Shown here one piece after another: positions 18,996 to 27,957 of a stretch of 64,000 nucleotides of DNA. The notes beneath the pieces are model-generated. The model was not told the DNA's origin. It saw only the letters and a program-made list of their open reading frames with translations, and ran no database searches. Origin of the DNA: Amphritea atlantica (GTDB taxonomy: Bacteria; Pseudomonadota; Gammaproteobacteria; Pseudomonadales; Balneatricaceae); the NCBI GenBank assembly GCA_024397875.1, contig CP073344.1:859001-923000 (forward strand), given 5' to 3'. The translations under genes were made by a program, and so were the position numbers. Numbering within the stretch: position 1 is the stretch's first letter; every line of letters starts with the position of its first letter.

Positions 18996-19197
18996 GCTGC
19001 CCCGTTGTCGGCTGAAATTCTTTTCTAACTGAAGACCCGGCGTCGAATTAATGGATGAATGTCTGTCTGATAGACAGCCTGTCTGCTCAAGCTCAACTTG
19101 TGAACTGTCACATTTACAACTACAACTTTAAGTAATCGAAAAGTGATTCGGGGTGTACAGGCGGTTGTTGTGCTGACCGGATATGGGAGGAATTATC

Positions 19198-20691
19198 ATG
19201 GCGATTGGTGTGTGGGTTAGTCTGACGCTTTATTTTGTACTGATGATTGCCATCGGCTTTTATGCCTGGCGTAAGTCGACCGCCTCGTCCGAAGAGTATA
19301 TGTTGGGCGGGCGAAACCTGCCGCCTTCGGTCGCGGCGCTGTCTGCCGGAGCCTCGGATATGAGTGGCTGGCTGCTGCTGGGACTTCCGGGGGCGCTGTT
19401 TGCCTCGGGACTTGTGCAAGCGTGGATCGGTATAGGGTTATTGGTGGGGGCGTTGGTCAACTGGATTGTCGTTGCGCCGCGTTTGCGCGAACAGACCGAG
19501 CGTTACGATAACAGTCTGACCATTCCCGAGTTTCTCGCCAACCGTTTTCCGAGTCGCGCCTTTGCGCTGCGCACGGTATCCGCGATTATTGTCGTGGTGT
19601 TTTTCGCCGTGTATACCGCTTCCGGTCTGGTGGCGGGCGGTAAATTGTTTTCCAGTGCTTTTAGCGGACTGATCAGTGTTGGTGGGGTCAGTGATTACTC
19701 GGTGGGAATCTGGCTGACGTTGGGCATCGTACTGACCTATACGGTCATTGGCGGCTTCCTGGCGGTCAGTCTGACTGACTTCGTGCAGGGCTGCATCATG
19801 ATGATTGCACTGGTGTTGATGCCTGCCGTGGTGTTGTTTGGCAGTGGTGGTGGCGGCTTTACTCAGGCCTCTGAAACACTTGCCACGGTCGATCCGAATT
19901 ATCTTTCGTGGACTCACGGTTTGACGCTCGTTGGATTTCTGTCGGCCGTTACCTGGGGGCTGGGGTATTTTGGTCAACCGCATATCATCGTGCGCTTTAT
20001 GGCGGTTCGTTCGGTTAAAGATGTATCTGTGGCGCGGAACATCGGTATGACATGGATGACCATTTCCCTGATCGGGGCGGTGTGTCTCGGCGTGTTCGGC
20101 CGCGCTTATGCTGTCCGTAACGGCCTGGATGTTAAAGACGCCGAAACTATTTTTATCATTCTGGCGGATCTGCTGTTCAATCCGCTGATTACGGGTTTCC
20201 TCTATGCGGCATTGCTGGCGGCTATTATGAGTACGATTTCCAGTCAGTTGCTGGTGTCGTCGTCATCGCTGACGGAAGACTTTTATCGTTTGTTCCTGCA
20301 TACAAAAGCCAGTGAACGTGAAAGTGTTTTTATCGGTCGAATCTGTGTGCTGCTGGTCGGGATCGCGGCGGCGATAATTGCCGGTAACCCTGACTCCAAG
20401 GTGCTGGGTCTGGTCAGCCATGCCTGGGCCGGGTTTGGCGCGGCATTTGGTCCGCTGATCATATTGTCGCTGACCTGGAAGCGTATGTCCGGTAGTGGTG
20501 CCGTGGCGGGTCTGGTAGTGGGCGCGATTACGGTCATTGCCTGGATCCAGCTGGGCTGGAATAGCAGTTTCCTGGGCGGCCCGGGTGTGTATGAAATCCT
20601 GCCGGGTTTTATTGCTTCCTGGTTGGCTATCTATCTGGTCAGTCTTGGCACTCAGTCTACCGGCGAGTTCCGGGAGATTAATACCCGCTAA
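19198..20691 (+). CDS. putP: Sodium/proline symporter
   Basis: About 497 residues with roughly 12-13 transmembrane helices, an SSS-family transporter. PutP signatures: SSEEYMLGGRNLPPSVAALS, AGASDMSGWLLLGLPG (helix 2 Na+/proline site), VAPRLREQTERYDNSLTIPE and SSQLLVSSSSLTEDFYR in the helix-9 region. GGGAGGA lies 6 bp before the ATG at 19198; an in-frame ATG at 19183 would overlap that ribosome site and is rejected. It imports proline with sodium as nutrient or osmolyte. putA is not adjacent. It is separated from the ACP operon by about 200 bp. Confidence 0.93.
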   Translation: MAIGVWVSLTLYFVLMIAIGFYAWRKSTASSEEYMLGGRNLPPSVAALSAGASDMSGWLLLGLPGALFASGLVQAWIGIGLLVGALVNWIVVAPRLREQTERYDNSLTIPEFLANRFPSRAFALRTVSAIIVVVFFAVYTASGLVAGGKLFSSAFSGLISVGGVSDYSVGIWLTLGIVLTYTVIGGFLAVSLTDFVQGCIMMIALVLMPAVVLFGSGGGGFTQASETLATVDPNYLSWTHGLTLVGFLSAVTWGLGYFGQPHIIVRFMAVRSVKDVSVARNIGMTWMTISLIGAVCLGVFGRAYAVRNGLDVKDAETIFIILADLLFNPLITGFLYAALLAAIMSTISSQLLVSSSSLTEDFYRLFLHTKASERESVFIGRICVLLVGIAAAIIAGNPDSKVLGLVSHAWAGFGAAFGPLIILSLTWKRMSGSGAVAGLVVGAITVIAWIQLGWNSSFLGGPGVYEILPGFIASWLAIYLVSLGTQSTGEFREINTR

Positions 20692-21105
20692 TCCGCGAAT
20701 GGGGCTGTCGCTCATATGGCCGGCGTTCAGTCCATTGTTTGTAATCATGCCCCTCCTGCAGGAGGGGCCGCTTGGCTCTTTGAATTGTTTTGGAAAATAA
20801 AGGGTTACCTATCTGAATCGCTGACTGTTATCGCTACTTTTTAGCGCGAGTCCGGTATTGTTGTGGAAGGTTGTTTTTCTGGTTAGTCAATATGACCTTA
20901 AATTTGTTTATTTATGATCTGTTTGTGTTTAATTAATTTTTATATAAGTCGAACATGGTTGTTTATATGTAAATAATAGATCAAACGTCTTTTGGTTGTG
21001 TTGTATTGTTATACCTTCGTAAAGAGTTTTCTGTGACCGTATATCAGCGCCGGAGCGTAAGTCAGAGACTCAGACAAACAATAATAAATAATGCAGACAG
21101 GCTTC
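20692..21105. other. A/T-rich intergenic stretch after putP
   Basis: About 410 bp without a recognisable gene. It holds the 20-bp palindrome at 20749-20768 and then an A/T-rich segment (about 20860-21030) that probably contains the promoter for the small gene at 21106. Confidence 0.4.
20749..20768. terminator. 20-bp perfect palindrome downstream of putP
   Basis: GCCCCTCCTGCAGGAGGGGC is a perfect inverted repeat without a loop spacer, 58 bp past the putP stop. It would form a strong GC hairpin, but the following bases are not a T-run, so it may stabilise or process the 3' end rather than terminate intrinsically. Confidence 0.45.
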
Positions 21106-21282
21106 ATGAAAACTAAAAACGCTGTTCAGGACCGTTCTGAAATTTCTTCTCAGTCTCAGAGTGTCACCGAGACCTCTTCAACTGTCAGTTCAATGACGGA
21201 AAGCTTCAACCGCGCGGCAGATTACCTGCGCGGTCTGGCGGACGACCCCGACGAAAACTGTTTCGTTCTATCTTCAAACTGA
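21106..21282 (+). CDS. Small Ser/Thr-rich hypothetical protein
   Basis: A 58-residue frame starts MKTKNAVQDRSEISSQSQ and ends DPDENCFVLSSN. It is hydrophilic, with a Ser/Thr-rich first half and an acidic tail, and has no recognised family. The ATG at 21106 follows AGG with short spacing; a 63-residue version would start at 21091. Support for a real transcript comes from the good intrinsic terminator 11 bp after the stop. It could also be a small RNA with a chance frame. Confidence 0.45.
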   Translation: MKTKNAVQDRSEISSQSQSVTETSSTVSSMTESFNRAADYLRGLADDPDENCFVLSSN

Positions 21283-21293
21283 TTTTTTAAAAC

Positions 21294-21316
21294 ACGCAGA
21301 GTGTCTGCGTATTTTT
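21294..21316 (+). terminator. Rho-independent terminator
   Basis: A perfect stem ACGCAGA-GTG-TCTGCGT is followed by ATTTTTAT. It ends the transcript of the small gene at 21106-21282. Confidence 0.75.
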
Positions 21317-21375
21317 ATATCCTTGCACCCGTGTTGCCTGCTTTTTTCCGAAGGAGAGGGCAGGTGGCACATCTC

Positions 21376-21434
21376 TGTTTAGCGAAATGTTTAGCGAAGT
21401 GTTTAGTGAAATGTTTAGTGAAGTGTTGGTGAAG
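21376..21434 (+). repeat. 12-bp tandem repeat
   Basis: Four adjacent copies of TGTTTAGYGAAR (21376-21423) and a degenerate fifth (to 21434) end 5 bp before the start codon of the next gene. The last copies overlap its ribosome-binding region, so copy-number change could alter translation of that gene. Confidence 0.8.
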
Positions 21435-21439
21435 TTGCG

Positions 21440-22357
21440 ATGAGACAGAACCATTTGCGGCTGATAGAGAAGTATCAGCAATATGAGCAGGCTATTCAAC
21501 GGCTGCTGGAATCGATGATGACCAGCTTTGCGGGTACCACATTGTTGTCGGACCGCGATGCTCAGGCTGAGGTGATGAACCGGATATGCCGCTATTATCC
21601 ATTTGCTGAGCTGATGTATAGCGTGGATGTTAACGGTGTACAGCTGATGGATACCGTGTGCAGCCCCGGCGTGAGTTATCGGCAGCAGCGGGAGCCGGGT
21701 AAAGGGCGTGACCGCAGTCATCGTCCCTATATGCTGGTCGCCCGCAATACGGAAAATCAGGTCTGTGTTACGGATCCCTACCTTTCCTGTGCGACCCATC
21801 AGCTGGCGATTTCCAGTGTTCAGGTGGTACATGATGCTGAGGGTAATGTGGCCGGCTATCTGGTGATGAATTTTAATCTGCAACGGCTGATATCCTACCT
21901 GAAAGGCGATCAGATCCGAGCCGGTATTCATCCCATTTTTCAGACGATCTATGCGGCCATAGGCAGTATGCTGGTGCTGGTTTCGATCTTGCTGATCTAC
22001 GCCGCAGGCGCTTCTCTGTGGAAAGCGTTTGAGTTGGGCGGGGATGTCACCACCCGCTCATTCGGGATCGTGATACTGATCACTCTGGGGCTGGCGATCT
22101 TTGATCTGGGCAAAACTATTCTGGAAGAGGAGGTCTTATCGAATAAAGACATTCATCACCACGATACCTCCCGACGAACGATCACCCGCTTTATGTCGGC
22201 TATTGTGATCGCGGTGTCGATAGAATCGTTGTTGCTGATGTTTAAGTCGCTGCTGGTAGACAGTGGCGGGCACGTGCTGAATGCGGTCTGGATGCTGATG
22301 GCTGCGGTGGCGTTGCTGATGTCGCTGGGGGTCTATCTGAAGCTGAGTAAAGAGTAA
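21440..22357 (+). CDS. PDC/Cache-sensor membrane protein
   Basis: The 305-residue protein has an N-terminal part (about 1-160) that looks like a PDC sensor fold: YPFAELMYSVDVNGVQLMDT, RDRSHRPYMLVA and TDPYLSCATHQLAISS are the ligand-pocket motifs. Four hydrophobic segments follow, from about 175 to 300 (AAIGSMLVLVSILLIYAAGA; SFGIVILITLGLAIFDLG; FMSAIVIAVSIESLLLMF; WMLMAAVALLMSLGVYL). There is no kinase or cyclase domain, so it is a stand-alone sensor or anchor. The ribosome site is weak and lies in the 12-bp repeat tract. The stop is 66 bp from the convergent prephenate dehydratase. Confidence 0.75.
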   Translation: MRQNHLRLIEKYQQYEQAIQRLLESMMTSFAGTTLLSDRDAQAEVMNRICRYYPFAELMYSVDVNGVQLMDTVCSPGVSYRQQREPGKGRDRSHRPYMLVARNTENQVCVTDPYLSCATHQLAISSVQVVHDAEGNVAGYLVMNFNLQRLISYLKGDQIRAGIHPIFQTIYAAIGSMLVLVSILLIYAAGASLWKAFELGGDVTTRSFGIVILITLGLAIFDLGKTILEEEVLSNKDIHHHDTSRRTITRFMSAIVIAVSIESLLLMFKSLLVDSGGHVLNAVWMLMAAVALLMSLGVYLKLSKE

Positions 22358-22423
22358 GCCGTAAACGATCTGGCAGACTTTCAGGTGAAGCCGGTGATGG
22401 CCCCTGAAAACCTGCCGATCAGC

Positions 22424-23290
22424 TTATTCCGGCAGTGGCCGGTTCTGGGCGCGGAATTCATGGGCTTCATAGGTTCCCAGATTGCGCATCTCTTTGGTAA
22501 AGAAGCTCAGTTCCTGCAGTGCATACTGCATCATCCGGTCATCGGGATGACCCTCGACATCCAGATGAAAGCTGGCACCTTTGGTCAGACCGTTGCCCAT
22601 ATAACTTTCCAGCTTCACCATATTGATGCCGTTGGTGGCAAAGCCGCCCAGTGCTTTATAGAGTGCTGCCGGGATGTTGCGTACGGTAAACATCAGGGAG
22701 GTGATGTAGGATACGTCCGCTTTGTGCTCCGGAATCCCCTGTTCACTGGACAGAATCAGGAAACGCGTGGTGTTGCCGGTAACATCCTGAAAGTTGTCCC
22801 GCAGGATCTCCAGATCGTAAAGCTCTGCCGCCAGACTGGATGCGATAGCGCCATGGGTGTTGTCCGGATTTTGTGCCAGTTCATAGGCAGAACCTGCGGT
22901 ATCAAATGCGGCTATCGGCTCAATGCCCAGCTGTTTGATATGTCCGTCACACTGTGCCAGCGCCTGCGGGTGTGAGGAAACCGTTTTCAGCTGTTCAATG
23001 GTGGTTCCCCGGATGCCCAGCAGACAGTGATTTACCGGTTCAAAATGCTCGCCGATAATGTGCAGCTCGCTTTTCGGCATTAGCCGGTAGATCTCTTCCA
23101 CCCGGCCAGCGGTTGAGTTTTCCAGTGGGATCATCGCCAGCTTGGCTTTGCCCTGATCCACCATAAACATCGCTTCAACAAAGGTTTCACAGGCAAACGC
23201 CTCCATCTCCGGGAATACCCGTCGACAGGATAGATGTGAGTAGGCGCCTTCGACGCCCTGAAAAGCGATGATGTTCGGTGCAGCTGACAT
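22424..23290 (-). CDS. pheA: Prephenate dehydratase with ACT domain (stand-alone)
   Basis: The 288-residue protein converts prephenate to phenylpyruvate in phenylalanine synthesis. Catalytic-domain motifs: AFQGVEGAYSH, IPLENSTAGRV, SHPQALAQC and the NTTRFLIL signature (TRF). The C-terminal ACT domain (about 195-280) starts SLMFTVRNIPAALYKALGGF; the usual ESRP element reads KLESYMG. There is no chorismate mutase domain, unlike the bifunctional PheA of most gammaproteobacteria. It is divergent from trmH. Confidence 0.88.
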   Translation of the reverse strand: MSAAPNIIAFQGVEGAYSHLSCRRVFPEMEAFACETFVEAMFMVDQGKAKLAMIPLENSTAGRVEEIYRLMPKSELHIIGEHFEPVNHCLLGIRGTTIEQLKTVSSHPQALAQCDGHIKQLGIEPIAAFDTAGSAYELAQNPDNTHGAIASSLAAELYDLEILRDNFQDVTGNTTRFLILSSEQGIPEHKADVSYITSLMFTVRNIPAALYKALGGFATNGINMVKLESYMGNGLTKGASFHLDVEGHPDDRMMQYALQELSFFTKEMRNLGTYEAHEFRAQNRPLPE

Positions 23291-23418
23291 GTTGGTTCCG
23301 GTTAATGAAAATAAGTAAGGCGGTAATTATGTCACAGATTTTGATTTTTGCAGTGAGCAGACTGACATTTTTCAGTAATATGGCAGCAACTTTGTTACCA
23401 GCTTAATTTGGGACCCCG

Positions 23419-24117
23419 ATGACTCCGGAACGTACCGCGAAACTTATTCAAACCCTTAACCGCCGCCAGCCCGATCTGACCCTGATCACCGATCAGGTGC
23501 ACAAGCCTCGTAATATCGCGGCTTTAATTCGCACCTGTGATGCGGTGGGGATTCCTCGCATCCATACGGTGACGCCCAAAGAGGGCTACGGGTTTAAAGG
23601 CACGACGAGAGGCAGCGATCGCTGGGTGAAAACGCAAAATCATAGCTCGGTGACAGAAGCCGTGGCCGGGGCCAAAGCTCAGGGGATGAAAATCTATGCG
23701 GCGCATTTTTCCGATCGCGCTATCGACTACCGGGATGTGGATTTTACCGTACCCTCTGCGTTGTTGATGGGGGCGGAAAAGTTCGGTGTCAGTGATGAGG
23801 GCGCCGCGCTTGCGGATGAGCATATCCTGATTCCGATGATGGGGATGGTGGGCTCACTGAATGTGTCCACCGCGGCAGGTATTATTCTGGTGGAGGCTCA
23901 GAATCAGCGTCTCAAGGCGGGAATGTATGAGGCGTCCAGACTTGATCCGCAGGAATATAAGGATACTCTGTTTGAATGGAGCTTTCCTGAGCTTGCTGAC
24001 TTTTGTCATAAACAGGGGCTGGAGTATCCGCCGCTGGATGAACTGCTGGCGCTGACGGATGCGCCTGCCTGGTATCAGGCTGTGCGCGATGAATCAGCCC
24101 CGAAACGGCAGTGGTAA
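23419..24117 (+). CDS. trmH: tRNA (guanosine(18)-2'-O)-methyltransferase
   Basis: The 232-residue SPOUT methyltransferase has motif 1 KPRNIAALIRTCDAVGI, motif 2 LLMGAEKFGVSDEG and motif 3 PMMGMVGSLNVSTAAGI, where the knot binds SAM. The TrmH C-terminal extension follows (ADFCHKQGLEYPPLDE). It methylates the ribose of G18 in the D-loop of tRNAs. The ATG at 23419 has only a weak GGACC site upstream. It is monocistronic and divergent from pheA. Confidence 0.92.
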   Translation: MTPERTAKLIQTLNRRQPDLTLITDQVHKPRNIAALIRTCDAVGIPRIHTVTPKEGYGFKGTTRGSDRWVKTQNHSSVTEAVAGAKAQGMKIYAAHFSDRAIDYRDVDFTVPSALLMGAEKFGVSDEGAALADEHILIPMMGMVGSLNVSTAAGIILVEAQNQRLKAGMYEASRLDPQEYKDTLFEWSFPELADFCHKQGLEYPPLDELLALTDAPAWYQAVRDESAPKRQW

Positions 24118-24183
24118 TCGCCTTTGAGATTCTGATCATCTGTTTTATGACCCCTTGCCTTGATACATAACAGGAGAGAGTGA

Positions 24184-26280
24184 GTGCAGTTTCCGCGTTT
24201 TGTTCCGCTTGCCCTGTTGATGTTGCTGCTCTCTCTGGCGGGCACGACGCTGGTGACCCAGTTTGTCCGCAACTGGGCCTTAACCGACTTGAAGGAAAGT
24301 GGTGAAAACCAGCTGCTGAATATTATCAGCCAGACCCGTACGGAACTGGCTGACTATAAATACCTTCCATTTCTCATATCACAAAGTAACGAGGTGGCGG
24401 AGCTGCTGCGCAATCCCACTCCGGACAGAATTGCCCGGGTCAGCCGCTATCTTGAACAAACTAACCTGGTGGCAGGCTCTACAGCCCTGTTTGTCCTCGA
24501 TGTGCAGGGACGTGCTCAGGCGTTTAGTCACTGGCGTGAGCAGCAGGATTTCTACACCGTCAGTCACCGTCAGCAAGCCTACTTTCTGCAGGCGCTGGAG
24601 GGACAGCAGGGGTTTCAACTGGTGTTGCCCTCCGGCGAAAGTGAGGGGGCTGCCTACCTTTCAGCGCCCGTCTATGTGAAGCGTCAGTTGATGGGGGTGG
24701 CAACGGTGCGGCTCGATCTGGCGCTGTTGCAGGCGGGGCTGGATCAGGGCAGCCATTACCTGTTCAGCAAAGAGGGGCATATTCTGATCGCCAGTAAGGC
24801 CTTTCAGACGGCTAAACAGTTGCAGGAGGTTGTCCAGAAACAGCGCACCGATCAGCTCTTCGATGGTTCTGATATAACCGTGGTGGGGCTGGCTAACGGC
24901 ACCAGGGCAGTGTTACAGACCGTCACTCTGGATGACCTTGGCTGGCAGGTTTCGGTGCTGAACGATCTGCAGGAGGTGGGTCGGATACAGCGCAATGCGA
25001 CGCTGTTTACTATCGCCTTCTGTATTGTGATCTCGTTGCTGGTCTTTCTGCTACGGGAACGGCAGCTGAAGCATATCTCCAGAAGAGAGACGCAACAGGC
25101 GTTGGAACGGAGCGAATCGCGGCAGCGGGATATTATCAATAACGCGCATGTTGGCATGATTACGCTGGATAACCAGGGACAGATTCTGTTTATTAACCCG
25201 ATGGCGATGCAGCAGTTTGGTGTGTCGATGCCGCGGATTAAGGGAAACTATATCGGTGACCTGATTGAACCCGAAGTGTTACAGGGGGTCCTGAAACGGG
25301 TTCTGGACCGTCTGGATAGCCGCGGTTTTGCGCCGGTTACCGCGATGGAAACCGTGGGCAAACGGTCCGATGGCAATACATTTCCCATGCTTTTTTCAAT
25401 CAAGCAGATCAAGCGGGAAGCCAGCGTCAATTATCTGGTGACGGTGATCGATATTACGCCGCGTAAACGACTGGAACGGGCGCTGCAAGAGGCCAATGAT
25501 CAGCTTGAACATCAGGTTCAGCAACGCACTCAGGCGCTCCGGGAGGCCCAGGATGAGCTGGTACAGGCTGAGAAAATGGCCGCATTAGGGCGTATGTCAT
25601 CAGCGGTGGTGCATGAGTTAAATCAGCCATTAACGGCCCTGAGAACCTATATTGCGATCTGCCGTCAACTGATTGAGCGGCAGGACACCGAGCAGCTGGA
25701 CAATAATCTTGAGCTGATAAACGATCTGATCAGTCGGATGGTGGTGCTCACCCGGCAGCTGAAAACCTTTGCTTACCAGAAACCCCAGCATCTTTCCCCG
25801 GTTGATCCGTTGCTGGCACTGGATCAGGTGGTTGATCTGTTTCGTCCGCGCATAGAGCAGCAACAGATTGAGCTGGACTATTCCCGATCAGACTCTCGAT
25901 CTGACTCCGATGCCGATCTGCAACTGCGGGTCAGTGGTGACAGTGCCCGTCTGGAGCAGATATTTGTTAACCTGATCAGTAACGGCTGTGATGCCCTGAC
26001 AGATGTCGCCGAGCCGCGTCTGGAGATTCAGATACACTACAGTGCAGAAAGCGTTAGTATTGAGGTGATTGATAATGGCGGCGGCATCGATGCACAGAGC
26101 CAGTCACAGCTGTTTGAGCCCTTTTTTACTACCAAGCCGATTGGCGAAGGGCTGGGGTTAGGATTGCCAATTGTCCGTTCAATCGTGCAGGATCTGGGTG
26201 GGACCATCCGGGTTAACAGCCGACCCGGCTATACCTGCTTTCGTGTCAGCTTGCCATTAATCAGACAGTCAGAGGAGTGA
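24184..26280 (+). CDS. DctB-like sensor histidine kinase
   Basis: The 698-residue membrane kinase starts at GTG after AGGAGA. TM1 is at 4-24, a periplasmic double-Cache sensor spans about 30-275 (TNLVAGSTALFVLDVQG), TM2 lies near 278-290 (IAFCIVISLLVFLL), then comes a PAS domain (about 315-425). After a coiled coil, HisKA carries H477 in VVHELNQPLTALR and the HATPase has N (NLISNGCDAL), DNGGGI and GLGLGLPI motifs. HELNQPL is typical of DctB relatives. Its partner is the next gene, and the likely ligand is a carboxylate or amino acid carried by the downstream TRAP system (inference). Confidence 0.9.
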   Translation: MQFPRFVPLALLMLLLSLAGTTLVTQFVRNWALTDLKESGENQLLNIISQTRTELADYKYLPFLISQSNEVAELLRNPTPDRIARVSRYLEQTNLVAGSTALFVLDVQGRAQAFSHWREQQDFYTVSHRQQAYFLQALEGQQGFQLVLPSGESEGAAYLSAPVYVKRQLMGVATVRLDLALLQAGLDQGSHYLFSKEGHILIASKAFQTAKQLQEVVQKQRTDQLFDGSDITVVGLANGTRAVLQTVTLDDLGWQVSVLNDLQEVGRIQRNATLFTIAFCIVISLLVFLLRERQLKHISRRETQQALERSESRQRDIINNAHVGMITLDNQGQILFINPMAMQQFGVSMPRIKGNYIGDLIEPEVLQGVLKRVLDRLDSRGFAPVTAMETVGKRSDGNTFPMLFSIKQIKREASVNYLVTVIDITPRKRLERALQEANDQLEHQVQQRTQALREAQDELVQAEKMAALGRMSSAVVHELNQPLTALRTYIAICRQLIERQDTEQLDNNLELINDLISRMVVLTRQLKTFAYQKPQHLSPVDPLLALDQVVDLFRPRIEQQQIELDYSRSDSRSDSDADLQLRVSGDSARLEQIFVNLISNGCDALTDVAEPRLEIQIHYSAESVSIEVIDNGGGIDAQSQSQLFEPFFTTKPIGEGLGLGLPIVRSIVQDLGGTIRVNSRPGYTCFRVSLPLIRQSEE

Positions 26281-26282
26281 TC

Positions 26283-27659
26283 ATGAACAGAGGTCAGGTA
26301 TTGCTGGTGGACGATGATCCGGTGATCCGGCAGTCAACATCTCAGTGGTTGAAGATGGCCGGATTCGAGGTGATCGCCTGTGACCGGGCAACTGAGGCGC
26401 TGACCCACCTTGATGAGCAGTTTCCCGGTGTGGTGGTTAGTGATGTCCGGATGCCGCAGATGGATGGCTTACAGTTTATGCAGGAGGCGCGTGCCATTAT
26501 CCCTGAGTTGCCGGTGATTCTGATAACCGGCCATGGCGATGTGGATATGGCGATCAGCGCGATGCGTGATGGCGCCTATGACTTCATTGAGAAACCTTTT
26601 GTGCCTGAACGGCTGGTTGAAACGATTAACCGCGCCTGTGAAAAACGACTGCTGGTGCTGGAAAATCTGCGCCTGCAGCAGGATCTGGCATCCCGCAGCG
26701 GCATTGACGCTAAGATTATCGGCATCTCGCCTGCGATCCAGAAACTGCGGCGTGATATTCTTAAATACGCCGCGTTGAATACCAATGTGATTATCTATGG
26801 CGAAACCGGCAGCGGTAAAGAACTGGTTGCTCAGTGTCTGCATGAGTTCAGTCCCCGCAGTGAGCGAAATTTTGTACCGATCAACTGCGGTGCGATTCCG
26901 GAAAACCTGATTGAAACTGAGTTGTTTGGTCACGAAGCCGGCGCGTTTACCGGCGCCACTAAAAAGCGTACCGGCAAGTTTCAGCATGCCGATGGCGGCA
27001 CATTGTTGCTGGATGAAATTGAAAGTATGCCCGCCAGCCTGCAGGTGAAGATACTGCGCAGTTTACAGGAGGGGGTGATTGAGCCGCTGGGGTCCAATAA
27101 GCAGGTGCCGGTGGACCTGCGTATTGTCGCTGCATCGAAAGCGGATCTGTCCGTGGAGGAGAATTTCCGTCAGGACCTCTACTACCGGCTTAATGTGTCC
27201 TGCCTCTACCTCTCCCCGTTACGTGAACGTATCGAAGATATTCCGCTGCTGTTTGAATTCTATGCCCGCCAGGCCGCAACCCAGCACGGGCGTGAGTTGC
27301 GCAGGATAACCCGTCAGGATCTGACCAATCTGCAACAGTATGCCTGGCCGGGTAACGTCCGGGAACTGAAGAATATTGCCGTGCGTTATGCGCTGGATGA
27401 TATGCAGCCTGTGGCTGATCTTATCTATCCTGAAAGCGCCATTGAGCCGGTCAGCAGTCATCGGCTGGAGAGTACGCTGCCGCTGGCTGCCCAGGTGGCA
27501 AACTTTGAATATAAGGTGATCTGCGACGCGTTGCAGCAACACCACGGCAACATCAAAGCGGTCATGGAGATGCTGGATCTGCCGCGCCGAACACTTAATC
27601 AGAAAATGGTCAAGTATCAGATCGATCGCGCCCACTTCATCGACTCAACCGGAGAATAG
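26283..27659 (+). CDS. DctD-like sigma-54 response regulator
   Basis: About 458 residues from the ATG at 26283, which has GAGGAG 5 bp upstream; a GTG at 26277 is possible. REC domain 1-120 has D10/D11 and phospho-acceptor D54 in VVSDVRMPQMDG. The AAA+ domain has Walker A GETGSGKELV, the sigma-54-contacting GAFTGATKK loop, Walker B GGTLLLDEIE and the arginine finger region. A Fis-type HTH lies at the C-terminus (GNIKAVMEMLDLPRRTLNQK). It follows the kinase gene directly. Palindromes between it and the TRAP receptor gene point to that promoter as its target. Confidence 0.92.
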   Translation: MNRGQVLLVDDDPVIRQSTSQWLKMAGFEVIACDRATEALTHLDEQFPGVVVSDVRMPQMDGLQFMQEARAIIPELPVILITGHGDVDMAISAMRDGAYDFIEKPFVPERLVETINRACEKRLLVLENLRLQQDLASRSGIDAKIIGISPAIQKLRRDILKYAALNTNVIIYGETGSGKELVAQCLHEFSPRSERNFVPINCGAIPENLIETELFGHEAGAFTGATKKRTGKFQHADGGTLLLDEIESMPASLQVKILRSLQEGVIEPLGSNKQVPVDLRIVAASKADLSVEENFRQDLYYRLNVSCLYLSPLRERIEDIPLLFEFYARQAATQHGRELRRITRQDLTNLQQYAWPGNVRELKNIAVRYALDDMQPVADLIYPESAIEPVSSHRLESTLPLAAQVANFEYKVICDALQQHHGNIKAVMEMLDLPRRTLNQKMVKYQIDRAHFIDSTGE

Positions 27660-27818
27660 GCAAAAAGTTGCTTATTTCCCCGGCATTCCTGAAAAACTCT
27701 GCTTTACTTTAATTTTACCGACCCCGATATGTGCGATTCATTGGATACAGAGGGAAAATGACACCCTTGTAAGCAAGTTCTTGCTTATCGGTTGTGTTGG
27801 TAATCGGCAACTTTTTGC
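27660..27818 (+). promoter_or_regulatory. Three DctD-type upstream activator sites
   Basis: GCAA-N4-TTGC followed by TTAT occurs three times: 27660-27671, 27773-27784 (a longer perfect palindrome, AAGCAAG-TT-CTTGCTT, 27771-27786) and 27807-27818. They lie 80-250 bp before the sigma-54 promoter on the same side, as expected for enhancer sites of the response regulator encoded just upstream. Confidence 0.75.
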
Positions 27819-27865
27819 TTATTCTGTGTGGCTTTGAATAGCTAGGAAGATAAATAATTCATATA

Positions 27866-27878
27866 TATCAACGGTTTG
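27866..27878 (+). promoter_or_regulatory. IHF site
   Basis: TATCAA-CGGT-TTG is a perfect match to WATCAANNNNTTR. It sits between the activator sites and the -24/-12 promoter, the position where IHF bends DNA to bring a sigma-54 activator to the polymerase. Confidence 0.65.
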
Positions 27879-27894
27879 GTGTTTATTTTTTGGC

Positions 27895-27911
27895 TTGGCA
27901 TTGGCATTGCA
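27895..27911 (+). promoter_or_regulatory. Sigma-54 (-24/-12) promoter
   Basis: TTGGCA-N6-TTGCA has GG at 27897 and GC at 27909, exactly 12 bp apart, matching the RpoN consensus. The predicted start point is near 27922, 36 bp before the TRAP receptor gene. Confidence 0.8.
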
Positions 27912-27957
27912 TTATACGATGGACACTAACAATAAATCCCGAGAGAAGGAATTTAAC

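Noticed and set aside
19063..19077. CTGTCT-GAT-AGACAG after the ACP gene, resembling half sites of the TetR operator at 7.1 kb
   Set aside because: The arms are in the opposite order and the spacing differs; more likely a simple hairpin.
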